DNA from: an uncultured Hungatella sp.
GTDB lineage: Bacteria; Bacillota; Clostridia; Lachnospirales; Lachnospiraceae
Assembly: GCA_949879025.1 (NCBI GenBank)
Contig: CATLBO010000022.1
Span: forward strand, 1-37,671
Length of the DNA: 37,671 nucleotides
Direction: 5' to 3'
Positions 1 to 8,100 of the stretch are shown here, in pieces (position 1 is the first letter of the stretch; every line of letters begins with the position of its first letter). The notes below the pieces were generated by a model. That model was not told the DNA's origin. It worked only from the letters and a program-made list of their open reading frames with translations, and did not search any database. Position numbers and translations under genes: made by a program.

Positions 1-464
1 ATGACTGATCTTCCATTGCATTCGCTTCCACTTCCCGCCGCCGTAGCCACCACCCCAAGAGGCAAAGGCTCAAAGTCAAAGATTCCGGGCCTTGCCCAGA
101 AGTTTTCCCATAGGTTCCCCTCATACCGGACAGTCATGGAGATTGCTTTGCAGCAGTCCATCACCGAACCGCCGCCGACAGCAAGGATCAGCCCCACATG
201 ATGTTTTCTGGCAACTTCCGCTCCTTCCAGGACTTTGGCATAGGTGACATTGGCCATTATGCCTGGAAACTCCACAATCTCTTTTCCCGCCCCATTTAAA
301 ATGGCAGTCACTTCATCATAGACCCCGTTCTTTTTGACCGAACCGCCTCCATAGGCAAGCATGACCGTATCCCCATATCCCTTTGTGAGACAGGCCAGGT
401 ATTCTTTCACACAGCCTCTCCCGAAAAATACCTTTGTCCCGTTTTCAAAAATAAAATTGTTCAC
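1..464 (-). CDS. Iron-containing alcohol dehydrogenase (butanol dehydrogenase-like), N-terminal part, cut by window edge
   Basis: Reading the minus strand from a GTG at 464 gives about 154 residues of a group III (iron-activated) alcohol dehydrogenase. The protein begins VNNFIFENGTKVFFGRG, the usual N-terminus of NADPH-dependent butanol dehydrogenases, followed by the nucleotide-binding stretches YGGGSVKKNG and AVGGGSVMDC and the TAAGSGSE motif. The iron-binding His/Asp residues would lie beyond the window. A TGA lies two codons upstream of the GTG in frame, and GGAAGG sits at ribosome-site distance, so GTG is the only reasonable start. The family reduces aldehydes to alcohols with NAD(P)H in the cytoplasm. 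The family assignment is firm; the exact substrate is not. Confidence 0.9.
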   Translation of the reverse strand, partial: MNNFIFENGTKVFFGRGCVKEYLACLTKGYGDTVMLAYGGGSVKKNGVYDEVTAILNGAGKEIVEFPGIMANVTYAKVLEGAEVARKHHVGLILAVGGGSVMDCCKAISMTVRYEGNLWENFWARPGIFDFEPLPLGVVATAAGSGSECNGRSV

Positions 465-597
465 CCTTCACCATTCCTTCCTGTTATTGCGTCCCCTTAC
501 CTGTATCAATTATAAATAAGTTGCGCCATGAGGAGAAGTCTCCCTTTGTTCATCAGTTGATACTTAATGGTTATAACTTCATTCGGAAAATCGGGAC

Positions 598-636
598 AAA
601 AAAAGAACCGAAATACTCTTCCGGTATCCGGTTCCT
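598..636 (-). terminator. Rho-independent terminator after the 659-1282 gene
   Basis: On the minus strand GAACCG (634-629) pairs with CGGTTC (610-605) and is followed by seven T residues (604-598). It lies about 25 bases past the stop of the upstream minus-strand gene. The remaining 465-597 segment carries no gene that I can see and would hold the promoter of the alcohol dehydrogenase. Confidence 0.7.
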
Positions 637-658
637 TTTCGAAACATTTTCTATTTGC

Positions 659-1282
659 TTAATCCATGCATTCTACGTTCAGCTCAGAGATGAACGCTTC
701 CGTTCCATCATCCACGAAAATCCCCAGAGAACCATGCCGTCCCCTGCCATGTTTCATATCCTTGACTACAAGAACCGGCTGTTCCTGCCCGTTTATATAA
801 AACCTCGCTTGTTCATTTTCTATGACCGCTTTTAAAGTGATCCACTCATCAAGGGCTATATCCACTGGCGCCTCATAATCCCCAATGCCAAATTCCCTGA
901 AGTATTCAAACGTATAACCCGGATAGGAAAAATACTGGCAGCCATGGGCCTTTCGCATCGGTTCCTTACAGTCCCGACCGTTGGCTGGCCTTATATAAAA
1001 AGACTCAAATTCACAATCCGCCTCGTTCGCCCTGTAGACGATACCTATAAAGCCTCTCGCATAATCCGGCGCATCTGGCAAAAGGCGGCTGAGCATCTTT
1101 ACTTCGATCACGCCATTGTGAAATGAAACGCCGTTTACCTTTGCGTAGGTATTTTCATCCCATTTTTCAATCTTTTCGTTTTTTACAACACGCAGCACCG
1201 GTATTTTGTCCAACTCCCTGTTTTCAACAGCGGTGTGTACTGCGTCAAAATGCCCTGCCCTTACATCAATCTTCTGTTTCAT
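659..1282 (-). CDS. Concanavalin-A/DUF1080-like domain protein (3-keto-disaccharide hydrolase fold)
   Basis: A 207-residue soluble protein with no signal peptide or membrane segment. It consists of one jelly-roll-like domain: alternating beta-strand patterns, GFIGIVYR, FESFYIRPANGR, FYINGQEQPV and a C-terminal GSLGIFVDDGTEAFISEL stretch. The last pattern is typical of the DUF1080 / GH16-like lectin fold found in sugar-processing proteins. Catalytic residues cannot be identified with certainty, so it may bind rather than cleave glycans. The start is supported by AGGAGGGG 8 bases upstream of the ATG. It stands alone between a LysR gene and a terminator. The upstream gap (1283-1413) contains a GTTAC-N6-GTAAC inverted repeat (1392-1407) that could be an operator. 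Confidence 0.6.
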   Translation of the reverse strand: MKQKIDVRAGHFDAVHTAVENRELDKIPVLRVVKNEKIEKWDENTYAKVNGVSFHNGVIEVKMLSRLLPDAPDYARGFIGIVYRANEADCEFESFYIRPANGRDCKEPMRKAHGCQYFSYPGYTFEYFREFGIGDYEAPVDIALDEWITLKAVIENEQARFYINGQEQPVLVVKDMKHGRGRHGSLGIFVDDGTEAFISELNVECMD

Positions 1283-1413
1283 ACTGCCCCTCCTGGTTAC
1301 TGTTTATTTTATTTACAGATCACTTCTGTTTGCTGTTCATAGTTTAACCGTTCCTGGCCGTACTGTAAAGCAGGCACAAATTTATCACTTAGTTACTTTC
1401 TGGTAACCTTCCT

Positions 1414-2304
1414 CTACTGTACCGCCGCTTTCACTGCCTCCAAAAACTGTTTCACGATCCCGGAAGGCTGGGGAGAATGGAGCAGGCCGAAGGGAATGCC
1501 GTGTTCCCATTCCACCGGAATCACCTTCAAAAGCGGATGTACGCTGGCCCATCCCGGTATGGCAAGCAGAACGTCATTGCTGTTCTCACATCGGTTAAAA
1601 GCCTCCATACTGTAAAAATCAAAGTCCACAATATGGATCCGGCTGTGGTTCTGCCAGATGTCGTCCCGAAGCCGGTCCACATAATGGCTCCAATCCCGGC
1701 GCATAAGCATCAGGTTTTCCCCATACAGGTCTTCCGGCTTAAGCCTGTCCTTTTCCGCAAGCCTGTGGTGAATGGAAACCGCACAGCAAAAGGACTCACG
1801 GGACAGCTCCAATCCTGCGCAGCGCCGCAGCTCCAGCATGGTTTCGTCAAAAATCCCTCCCACCACATCAATGTTCTTTCCTAAATTTCCCAGGATCTCC
1901 CTGGCGTTTTCCGGCGTATTCTCAAACGGAATGATCTGGAATTTCATGTCCGGACAATGGGTCTGTATCTTGGGCCACAGCGGCATAAGAAGCTGGGCCG
2001 GCGTCATGGGGGAGCTGCCGATCCGGATCACCTTGGTATCCTCCTGCATGGCATTCTTCGCTCTTGTGACAGAATCCCGGCAATACTGAATCACATATTT
2101 CGTATCCTGATACAAGGATTTTCCTGCTTTTGTCAAAATCAGCCCCCTGTGAGTCCTCTCAAATAATTTGACGCCAAGAGAGGCCTCCAGAAGGTTGATC
2201 TGTTTGATGACCGCAGTAGGGGTAATATAGGATTCCTCGGCAGCTTTGTTAAAGCTGCCTGCGTCCGCCACATGGAGAAATGTGTCCAGCTGTGGATTAT
2301 ACAT
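1414..2304 (-). CDS. LysR-family transcriptional regulator
   Basis: A 296-residue LysR-type regulator. The N-terminal winged helix-turn-helix (about residues 1-60) is clear: YNPQLDTFLHVADAGSFNKA, then AVIKQINLLEASLGVKLFER. A periplasmic-binding-like effector domain follows to the C-terminus. An in-frame ATG at 2427 would add 41 unlikely residues; the ATG at 2304 is preferred because AAAGGAG lies at proper distance and the protein then begins at the canonical LysR position. It lies directly downstream of the EFR1 gene in the same direction (119 bases between), so it could be co-transcribed with it. Target genes cannot be read from this sequence. Confidence 0.88.
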   Translation of the reverse strand: MYNPQLDTFLHVADAGSFNKAAEESYITPTAVIKQINLLEASLGVKLFERTHRGLILTKAGKSLYQDTKYVIQYCRDSVTRAKNAMQEDTKVIRIGSSPMTPAQLLMPLWPKIQTHCPDMKFQIIPFENTPENAREILGNLGKNIDVVGGIFDETMLELRRCAGLELSRESFCCAVSIHHRLAEKDRLKPEDLYGENLMLMRRDWSHYVDRLRDDIWQNHSRIHIVDFDFYSMEAFNRCENSNDVLLAIPGWASVHPLLKVIPVEWEHGIPFGLLHSPQPSGIVKQFLEAVKAAVQ

Positions 2305-2423
2305 AAGGCAGGCACTCCTTTGCATTCTTGATCTTTCAGCAGTATTAATAAGAAACAGTTTACCAGATATTCCTAACAAATGTCTAACAATTTGATAAAC
2401 TATTTCTAAACTCCGAAAATTTT

Positions 2424-3200
2424 TCACCCCCTATGCTGATTGTTTGCCTCCACAATCTCCGTCAGGCGGATGAATTCGTTATGATAACGTTTATCCGGAT
2501 TCTTTTCCGGAATGGTCAGCCGGATAGCATTCTTTGGACAGTGGTGGATACACGCCATGCATACCTGGCAGTTTTCTCCCGTATTCACGGCTTTCTGATT
2601 CTCCACACGGATACAGCCCCCGGGACAGACTCTGGTACAGACCCCGCAGCCGATACAATCCCCGGTCACCTCATAAAGATTTTTCCAGAGTTTTTCCGGT
2701 TCTCCTGCCGTTCTCTCTATAAAAGCCCTGTGCCATCCCCGGTCCTCCTCCGTCGCCGGCTGTATCAGGCGCTTCCTGGCGGCAATATCCCGCCGGATGG
2801 CCTCTATGTGTTCCTCCACCTTCTTCTCCGGGTTGATGGCCAGCTGCTCCTCCATGTCAAACCCCGGCAGGTAATTATCCACCATCATTATGGTGTTGAT
2901 GTAATCCGCTTGTCTTTGGCAGGAATCCAAAAACTCTTTGGCAAGCTCCGCCCCTCCCCCATGCCTCTTTCCATAAGTCAGGACCAGGTAAAAATACTCC
3001 GTCCGAAACACGGCTTTCCTCAAAAATTCCTTCACCATGGCAGGCATCTCATGGCCATACAGGGGGCAGACCACCCCAATGGTATCCCCTTCAAAAACCA
3101 GTTCCTCCTCATGGATTGCCTGGGGAATACTGATTCGTTTTTCCTCTAACTTCTTTGCCACATACAGGCTGTTGCCTGTACCCGTAAAATAAAATACCAT
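2424..3200 (-). CDS. EFR1-type flavodoxin-ferredoxin fusion
   Basis: A 258-residue electron-transfer protein. Residues 1-110 form a flavodoxin-like domain with the FMN phosphate loop FTGTGNSLYVAK at residues 5-16. The C-terminal part carries two 4Fe-4S motifs: C182, C185, C188, C192 and C211, C214, C217, C221 (each CxxCxxC followed by CP or a variant). This is the EFR1 family common in Clostridia, expected to pass low-potential electrons between a flavin and iron-sulfur clusters in the cytoplasm. GGAGGGAGAAGGAT precedes the ATG. It is divergent from the LysR gene at 3424, the usual layout for a LysR-controlled gene, and has a clear promoter in the shared gap. The redox partner is unknown. Confidence 0.88.
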   Translation of the reverse strand: MVFYFTGTGNSLYVAKKLEEKRISIPQAIHEEELVFEGDTIGVVCPLYGHEMPAMVKEFLRKAVFRTEYFYLVLTYGKRHGGGAELAKEFLDSCQRQADYINTIMMVDNYLPGFDMEEQLAINPEKKVEEHIEAIRRDIAARKRLIQPATEEDRGWHRAFIERTAGEPEKLWKNLYEVTGDCIGCGVCTRVCPGGCIRVENQKAVNTGENCQVCMACIHHCPKNAIRLTIPEKNPDKRYHNEFIRLTEIVEANNQHRG

Positions 3201-3342
3201 ATCCTTCTCCCTCCTGTATTTGTCAATAGATCCTTATGCCCCAAAGCACCTTTGCTATTGAAAATGTTGTCCCTTTCTGCTATCATCATAACTGATACTT
3301 TGATTCATTGCTCTCACACCATTTTCCTTTGCTTCTGTTGGC

Positions 3343-3372
3343 ATTATAACGGATATTTCCTATAAAGTACAA
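3343..3372 (-). promoter_or_regulatory. Promoter of the EFR1 gene (TTGTAC-N18-TATAAT)
   Basis: On the minus strand TTGTAC (3372-3367) and TATAAT (3348-3343) are separated by 18 bases. The -35 region, CATTGTACTTTA, is repeated almost exactly at the AKR promoter (6036-6065) and as CATTATACTTTT at the PTS promoter. An A/T-rich, imperfect inverted repeat (ACAA...TTGT, about 3388-3402) lies upstream, in the gap shared with the divergent LysR gene, where a LysR protein would be expected to bind. Confidence 0.65.
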
Positions 3373-3423
3373 TGTCGATAAGGAATACAATTATAAATTT
3401 TGTTTATACTGAAAGGACCTGCC

Positions 3424-4263
3424 ATGATCGAACTCTATGAACTTCGGCAGTTCCTGGCCTTTGCAAAGGCCGGAACACTGTCAGAAGCCTCCGAAACCCT
3501 CCACCTTTCCCAGCCCGCCTTAAGCCGCAATATGAAAAAGCTGGAGGAGGATCTGGGCATTTCCCTTTTTCTCCGCCAGAAAAACAAACTGGAACTGAAT
3601 GAAAACGGAATGTATGTGCTGGAGCTTACAAAGAAACTTCTGGAAGACGCGGACCTGCTGGTGGCAAAGGCCAGAGACTATGACAGAAGGAACCGAACCA
3701 TCACCCTGGGACTGTGCGCCCCCGCCCCGGCCTGGCTCCTTACGCCGCTGATCTCCAACCTTTATCCCCATATGACCCTGCAGACCGAACTGAAGGACGA
3801 AGAGCGGCTGTTAAAAGACCTGGAAAATCAAGTGTACCATCTGGCAGTGGTCCACAGGCGGCCCAAAGACGGACCCTATTATGTAAAAGAATGCGGCAGG
3901 GAGAAGCTCTCCTTCTCCCTGCCCAAAGGCCACAGGTACGCCAGGCGAAAGAGCCTGTCCTTTCAGGAGATGAATGGAGAAAACATGCTCCTCATGTCTG
4001 ACATCGGTTTCTGGGACCTTCTCCACAGGGAAAAAATGCCGGATTCCCGCTTTCTCACCCAGTATGACCGTTTCAGTTTCAACGAACTGGTGGAGTCTTC
4101 CACCCTGCCTTCCTTTATCACGGATCTTTCAGAAAAATACATTGAAACAGCCTCCGGCCGTGTGACAGTCCCCATCTCAGATGAGGAGGCATCCGTGACC
4201 TATTACCTTGTATGCGGGAATGATAAAAAGAAAGAATTTTCGGCGCTGTTCGCCGCACTGTAG
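3424..4263 (+). CDS. LysR-family transcriptional regulator, divergent from EFR1 gene
   Basis: A 279-residue LysR-type regulator on the plus strand. It has an N-terminal helix-turn-helix (MIELYELRQFLAFAKAGTLS, then LHLSQPALSRNMKKLEEDLG) and a substrate-binding-like domain with conserved hydrophobic strands. An upstream in-frame ATG (3400) would add eight residues; the ATG at 3424 is preferred because AAAGGA lies 8 bases before it and the protein then starts at the family consensus. It is divergent from the EFR1 flavodoxin-ferredoxin gene and convergent with the AKR gene ending at 4284 (20-base gap, no clear terminator). By position it is the best candidate to regulate the EFR1 gene and perhaps the AKR pair. 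Confidence 0.88.
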   Translation: MIELYELRQFLAFAKAGTLSEASETLHLSQPALSRNMKKLEEDLGISLFLRQKNKLELNENGMYVLELTKKLLEDADLLVAKARDYDRRNRTITLGLCAPAPAWLLTPLISNLYPHMTLQTELKDEERLLKDLENQVYHLAVVHRRPKDGPYYVKECGREKLSFSLPKGHRYARRKSLSFQEMNGENMLLMSDIGFWDLLHREKMPDSRFLTQYDRFSFNELVESSTLPSFITDLSEKYIETASGRVTVPISDEEASVTYYLVCGNDKKKEFSALFAAL

Positions 4264-4283
4264 GGTTTACTCCGCCTATTTTG

Positions 4284-5132
4284 TCATTCCTCTTCAAACT
4301 TGCATTTTGTCGTTGCCATTCTTTCCAGGGACTCCGTTGTCACCTGATAGAACGGCCTGTGTTTGTTGACGTCGGCAATCTGTTCCATCTCTTCCTTCAG
4401 GAGCGCAAAATCAAACAGATTCCCGTTTTCCCGGATATGTTCCTTAGACCTGCTGCCCGGAACCGCTCCCAGTCCCATCTGCATATGCCACCGCAGGATG
4501 ATCTGGGCCGGCGACTTTTTGTACTTGTCAGCCAGCGCCAGAAACACCGGGTCCCCAAGCATATCCGCATTGCCATGTCCTAAGGGAAACCAGGACTGCA
4601 GCGCAATGCCGTTTTCGTCAAGAAAAGGCTTCACATGCTCCGCCGGATAGTAAGGATGGCACTCTGCCTGCATGACCATGGGCCTTACCTCGCACCGTTC
4701 CAGGATTTCTTCTATCTTTTCCACGGGAAAATTTGACAGGCCGATGGCTCTCAATTTGCCTTCCCTGTAAGCCTTCTCCAGCATTTTGTAGGCATACTTG
4801 TAGTTGTTCACTGGATGGTGCAGGATCATCAGGTCGATGTAATCCACCTGGAGCCTTTTCAGCGTGTCGTCAACGGCGTGATCCTGTTCATACAACGTCG
4901 GCCCCAGTTTCGTCTCCAGAAAATATTCCTCCCGTTTCCGCCCCGACTTCTTTAAGCCCTCCCCCACTTCCGCCTCGTTGCCGTAGCGGTTGGCCGTATC
5001 AATCAGGTCATAGCCGTGGTTTAAGGCAAACGCCACATTCTCCACAATCTGGCTGCCGGTCTGGCCAATGGTCCCAAAGCCCAGCTGGGGCATCGTGACT
5101 CCATTGTTTAATATAATGCCTGTATCAGTCAT
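4284..5132 (-). CDS. Aldo/keto reductase (second gene of AKR pair)
   Basis: A 282-residue NAD(P)H-dependent aldo/keto reductase. The catalytic tetrad is visible: D45 and Y50 (LIDTANRYGNE), K75 (FLETKLG) and H105 (LMILHH). The AIGLSNF and PGSRSKEHI segments belong to the TIM-barrel and cofactor-binding parts. The start at 5132 is chosen because GGGAGGAAG sits 5 bases before this ATG and the sequence then matches the family start (INNGVxMPxLGFGT-like). The first codons overlap the last 8 bases of the upstream AKR gene, so the pair is translationally linked. It reduces a carbonyl of unknown identity in the cytoplasm. Confidence 0.9.
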   Translation of the reverse strand: MTDTGIILNNGVTMPQLGFGTIGQTGSQIVENVAFALNHGYDLIDTANRYGNEAEVGEGLKKSGRKREEYFLETKLGPTLYEQDHAVDDTLKRLQVDYIDLMILHHPVNNYKYAYKMLEKAYREGKLRAIGLSNFPVEKIEEILERCEVRPMVMQAECHPYYPAEHVKPFLDENGIALQSWFPLGHGNADMLGDPVFLALADKYKKSPAQIILRWHMQMGLGAVPGSRSKEHIRENGNLFDFALLKEEMEQIADVNKHRPFYQVTTESLERMATTKCKFEEE

Positions 5133-5994
5133 GGATCTTCCTCCCGTTGCACATACGGACAAACTCCGGATCAAAATGTTTCACCGCTGTACCCACATAT
5201 CCCATATCCAGAGAAGAGATCCTCTTCATCTCCTCTTCACTCAAGGTAAAATCCCAGATGTCGAAGTTCTCCTCAATCCGCTCCTTGTGGGTGGACTTGG
5301 GGATGACCACCACGCCTCTCTGCACATTCCACCGCAGGATTACCTGGCCTACGGTCTTCTCATGTGCCGCCGCAATTTCTTTTAACATCTCATTTTCAAA
5401 GGGCTTATAGCGCCCTCCTCCAAGAGGCGCCCAGGCTTCCGGCACCACGTCATAGTAAGCCATAGTCTCCAACGCCTTTTCCTGGGTGTAATAGGGGTGC
5501 AGCTCCACCTGGTTGACCATGGGCCTGATCTTCATGGTCTCGCAGAAGTTGGTCAGCACGTGGGGATAAAAATTGGACACTCCAATAGCCTTTAATTTGC
5601 CCTCCCTGTAAGCGTCCTCCATGGCCCTCCAGGCGCTGAAATAATCCTTCATGGCCTGGTGCATAAGGTAGAGATCTAAGTATTCCAGCCCTGACTTTTC
5701 CAGAGAAGCGTCAATGGCCTTTTTGGCCGTCTCATAGCTTTCCATATCCTGCACCCACATCTTGGAGGTGATGAACAGTTCTTCCCTGGTACAGATTCCT
5801 TCTGCGATAGCATCACGGACCGCTTCCCCCACGGCGTCCTCGTTGGTGTAGGAGGCCGCCGTGTCAATCAGGCGGTATCCGGCCCGGATGGCATCCAGCA
5901 CCGACCTCCTGCATTCCTCCTTATCCCGCACCTGAAACACACCGAATCCTTCCATGGGCATTTTTACGTTATTTGTTAATGTAACAAATTCCAT
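5125..5994 (-). CDS. Aldo/keto reductase (first gene of AKR pair)
   Basis: A 289-residue aldo/keto reductase of the 2,5-diketogluconate reductase-like group. The tetrad is D44, Y49 (LIDTAASYTNE), K78 (FITSKMW) and H112 (LYLMHQ). NQVELHPYYTQ and VVIPKSTHKERIEEN are the family's substrate-loop and cofactor-binding signatures. GGGAAATAGGA precedes the ATG. It is the first gene of a two-gene AKR operon driven by the promoter at 6036-6065. It shares only moderate similarity with its neighbour, so the pair probably handles different substrates. The physiological aldehyde or ketone cannot be named. Confidence 0.92.
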   Translation of the reverse strand: MEFVTLTNNVKMPMEGFGVFQVRDKEECRRSVLDAIRAGYRLIDTAASYTNEDAVGEAVRDAIAEGICTREELFITSKMWVQDMESYETAKKAIDASLEKSGLEYLDLYLMHQAMKDYFSAWRAMEDAYREGKLKAIGVSNFYPHVLTNFCETMKIRPMVNQVELHPYYTQEKALETMAYYDVVPEAWAPLGGGRYKPFENEMLKEIAAAHEKTVGQVILRWNVQRGVVVIPKSTHKERIEENFDIWDFTLSEEEMKRISSLDMGYVGTAVKHFDPEFVRMCNGRKIHD

Positions 5995-6035
5995 TCCTAT
6001 TTCCCTCTCTTTTTGTTATTTTCTGTATGAGCATG

Positions 6036-6105
6036 ATTATAAAGCAGGTTTTCCGTAAAGTACAATGCCCTTTCTGCAATCTGCTATAATTTTAATTTAT
6101 AGCAG
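6036..6105 (-). promoter_or_regulatory. AKR operon promoter with upstream inverted repeat
   Basis: On the minus strand TTGTAC (6065-6060) and TATAAT (6041-6036) are 18 bases apart. Upstream lies a perfect inverted repeat, CTGCTATAA (6081-6089) and TTATAGCAG (6097-6105), centred about 28 bases before the -35, that is near -64. This is the usual position of a LysR binding site (T-N11-A inside a palindrome). The gap 6106-6204 shows nothing further that I can interpret. Confidence 0.65.
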
Positions 6106-6204
6106 TACATTTCTATTAATCCCGGCAGAGATAGCGGCCAATACATGTAACCATGTTTCAAAAACCTTACGCAGTTCCAATAGGCCCTGACTGTTGACAA
6201 ACTC

Positions 6205-7590
6205 TTAAATAACGCTGAACTTCTTCCATGAGCCCTTTACAAACCGAATCCAGAAGATCACTGCCCGGATTCCCCAGTCAAGGCACATGGCAAAAGCCAC
6301 GCCGATGACGCCCATGTTCATCCACACCGCAAAGATGACAGAAAACAGCACACGGCCTGCCACCGTTGAGATAAGACTTACATACATAGTAAATTTCACA
6401 TCCCCTGCTGCACGAAGGCCATTGGACAAGGCTCCCGACAGAGGAAAACACACCGCATTAAACAAGTTGTGTATGATGACCAGAATCACCACCAGTCCTG
6501 ATGCCTCCGCTGACAGCGCATAGCCTTTCAGCACAATGGGAGTTACCGCCAGAATAAGCCCGTTCCATATGATAGAAGACACAAAGGTCAGCTTCAAAAG
6601 CTTTCTCATATAATACTCTGCTGCTTCCTTGTCTCCTGCTCCCACGCACTGTCCCGTCACTGTCACAAACCCCAGCCCCATGGCCGTCCCCATGAGGGCA
6701 GCCACGGACCAGAAACTCTGGGCCACCCCATTGGCTGCGATCTGCGCCGTGCCGAACAGTGCGGTAATGCTGCTTAAGGCTACTTTGGCAAGCTGGAACA
6801 GGCCGTTCTCAATCCCATTTGGAATGGCTATCCCCAGGATTCTGCGAACCATAGCTTTATCCCACAGAAAAATGTGCTGTTTTTCCAGCCGAATCGCATT
6901 TCCTTTCTGAAAACACAGCCATGTGATGGCCACTGCTGAAAAGGCTCTGGCAATCAGGGATGGGTACGCCACTCCCGCCACCCCCGCATGGAGCAGGAAC
7001 ACGCCGACAGCATTTCCCGCCACGTTGATTCCGTTGGAGGCCAGTGAAAGGTACATAGTCACATTGGTTTTTCCCATGCTCCGATGCATGGCGGCGCCTG
7101 CGTTGTACACGGCCAGGGCCGGATAGGAGTAGGCCGATATCTGAAGATAGGTGACACAGGCTTCCATCACGTCAGGCTCCACCTCCCCGAAGAGGAGCTT
7201 TAAAAGCTGACGGTTTAACACCAGCACAACCCCTGTAATGAACAGGGAAAATACTGTTGAAGTCATGAGAAGCTGCCCCGAAGACAGATTGCCGTTGACC
7301 TGGTCTTTGCTGCCGATATACTGGCTCACCACAATGGCTCCACCGGCCGCCAGGGCGGAAAACAGGTAGATGAATATGGTATTAAACATATTCACCAGGG
7401 AAACCCCGGAAACTGCCGCCTCCCCGGCATAGCTTACCATAAACGTGTCCGCCACTCCCACCAGGACTGCCAGGAGCTGTTCCATAAACAGAGGCACAAT
7501 TAGCGATTTTAAATCCCCGTTGGAAAATATCCTTCTTGCTTCCGGAATGGTCTGTTTCGGTTCTATGAGTTTTGCGATTTGCTCTTTCAT
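6205..7590 (-). CDS. MATE-family multidrug/metabolite efflux transporter
   Basis: A roughly 461-residue membrane protein with about twelve hydrophobic segments. It has the MATE pattern of two homologous halves: VGVADTFMVSYAGEAAVSGV near the start, and VSQYIGSKDQ and VTGQCVGAGDKEAAEYYMRK in equivalent places of the two halves. These transporters export organic cations, drugs or metabolites in exchange for Na+ or H+ across the cytoplasmic membrane. Two ATGs lie two codons apart; the second (7590) has AAAGGGG at proper spacing, whereas the first touches it. Its promoter carries the same LysR-type operator as the MerR/flavodoxin promoter 4 kb away, suggesting induction by the same signal. No specific substrate can be assigned. 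Confidence 0.92.
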   Translation of the reverse strand: MKEQIAKLIEPKQTIPEARRIFSNGDLKSLIVPLFMEQLLAVLVGVADTFMVSYAGEAAVSGVSLVNMFNTIFIYLFSALAAGGAIVVSQYIGSKDQVNGNLSSGQLLMTSTVFSLFITGVVLVLNRQLLKLLFGEVEPDVMEACVTYLQISAYSYPALAVYNAGAAMHRSMGKTNVTMYLSLASNGINVAGNAVGVFLLHAGVAGVAYPSLIARAFSAVAITWLCFQKGNAIRLEKQHIFLWDKAMVRRILGIAIPNGIENGLFQLAKVALSSITALFGTAQIAANGVAQSFWSVAALMGTAMGLGFVTVTGQCVGAGDKEAAEYYMRKLLKLTFVSSIIWNGLILAVTPIVLKGYALSAEASGLVVILVIIHNLFNAVCFPLSGALSNGLRAAGDVKFTMYVSLISTVAGRVLFSVIFAVWMNMGVIGVAFAMCLDWGIRAVIFWIRFVKGSWKKFSVI

Positions 7591-7644
7591 CTTCATTCCC
7601 CTTTCAGATTCGATCGGTTATATCATCTGCTATATCATAGCTCT

Positions 7645-7713
7645 ATTATATTAGGGAAACTGATTTATGTCTAATACTTAGTTTTAATTGCTAACTCATG
7701 CCTAAAAAGCATG
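7645..7713 (-). promoter_or_regulatory. MATE gene promoter with LysR-type operator at about -67
   Basis: On the minus strand TTAGAC (7674-7669) and TATAAT (7650-7645) are separated by 18 bases. Exactly 22 bases further upstream is the palindrome CATGCCTAAAAAGCATG (7697-7713), which contains T-N11-A. The whole arrangement is repeated with identical spacing at 11708-11776. Confidence 0.75.
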
Positions 7714-7789
7714 ATTTTAATTTGATCCAATCCACCTCAAGCCAACCGAAAGGAGCCCTTCCATCAGGTATAACTGTCAAGGATTACCA

Positions 7790-7930
7790 TTATTTCGTCA
7801 CATCAAGTTCTCGCAAGTTGTATCTTTTTTCGCTTTCCTGCTGATTCACTTCATTCATTTTGTCATACTTTGCCATCAGCAGATTCCAAACGCCACAAGA
7901 CACTGTAAGCCCCAATGAAAGAAAAGCAAA
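7790..7930 (-). pseudogene. Remnant of a small unidentified coding sequence
   Basis: One minus-strand frame reads a short hydrophobic stretch followed by GVWNLLMAKYDKMNEV and a charged tail ending at the TAA at 7792-7790. It looks like the C-terminus of a small membrane-anchored protein that has lost its start. It overlaps, in a different frame, the tail of the DUF1016 fragment, so the junction of two broken genes lies about 7880-7930. I do not recognise the family. Confidence 0.35.
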
Positions 7931-8022
7931 TCGATTTTATAATCCTCACCGCCAACCTGGACTCTGAATTCTTCATCAATAAACATAAAGTCCCTTCCAA
8001 CCTCCAGAAATAGATCTTTCAT
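7876..8022 (-). pseudogene. Fragment of a DUF1016/YhcG PDDEXK nuclease
   Basis: A 48-codon minus-strand fragment reading LFLEVGRDFMFIDEEFRV, then GGEDYKIDLLFFHWGLQCLV. This matches the core of the DUF1016 (YhcG-type) nuclease domain, whose consensus runs FLLELGxGFxFVGxQ, then DLLFYHxxLxCLV. The catalytic D of the DLLF motif is present, but the following ExK strand is lost: the frame ends with a TGA right after LVAFGIC. No start or complete domain remains. DUF1016 proteins are restriction-associated or mobile-element nucleases, in keeping with the broken defence-like gene next to it. Confidence 0.65.
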
Positions 8023-8100
8023 CATGTGATACCAGCCATTCCGCAATTTCCATAATAAACGGACTCAAAATATCATCATCCTTTGTATACCTTTTTTGCC

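Noticed and set aside
1392-1407. GTTAC-N6-GTAAC inverted repeat as an HxlR-type operator
   Set aside because: Looks like such a site, but no HxlR gene is nearby and the core promoter cannot be placed, so it is only mentioned under the neighbouring gene.
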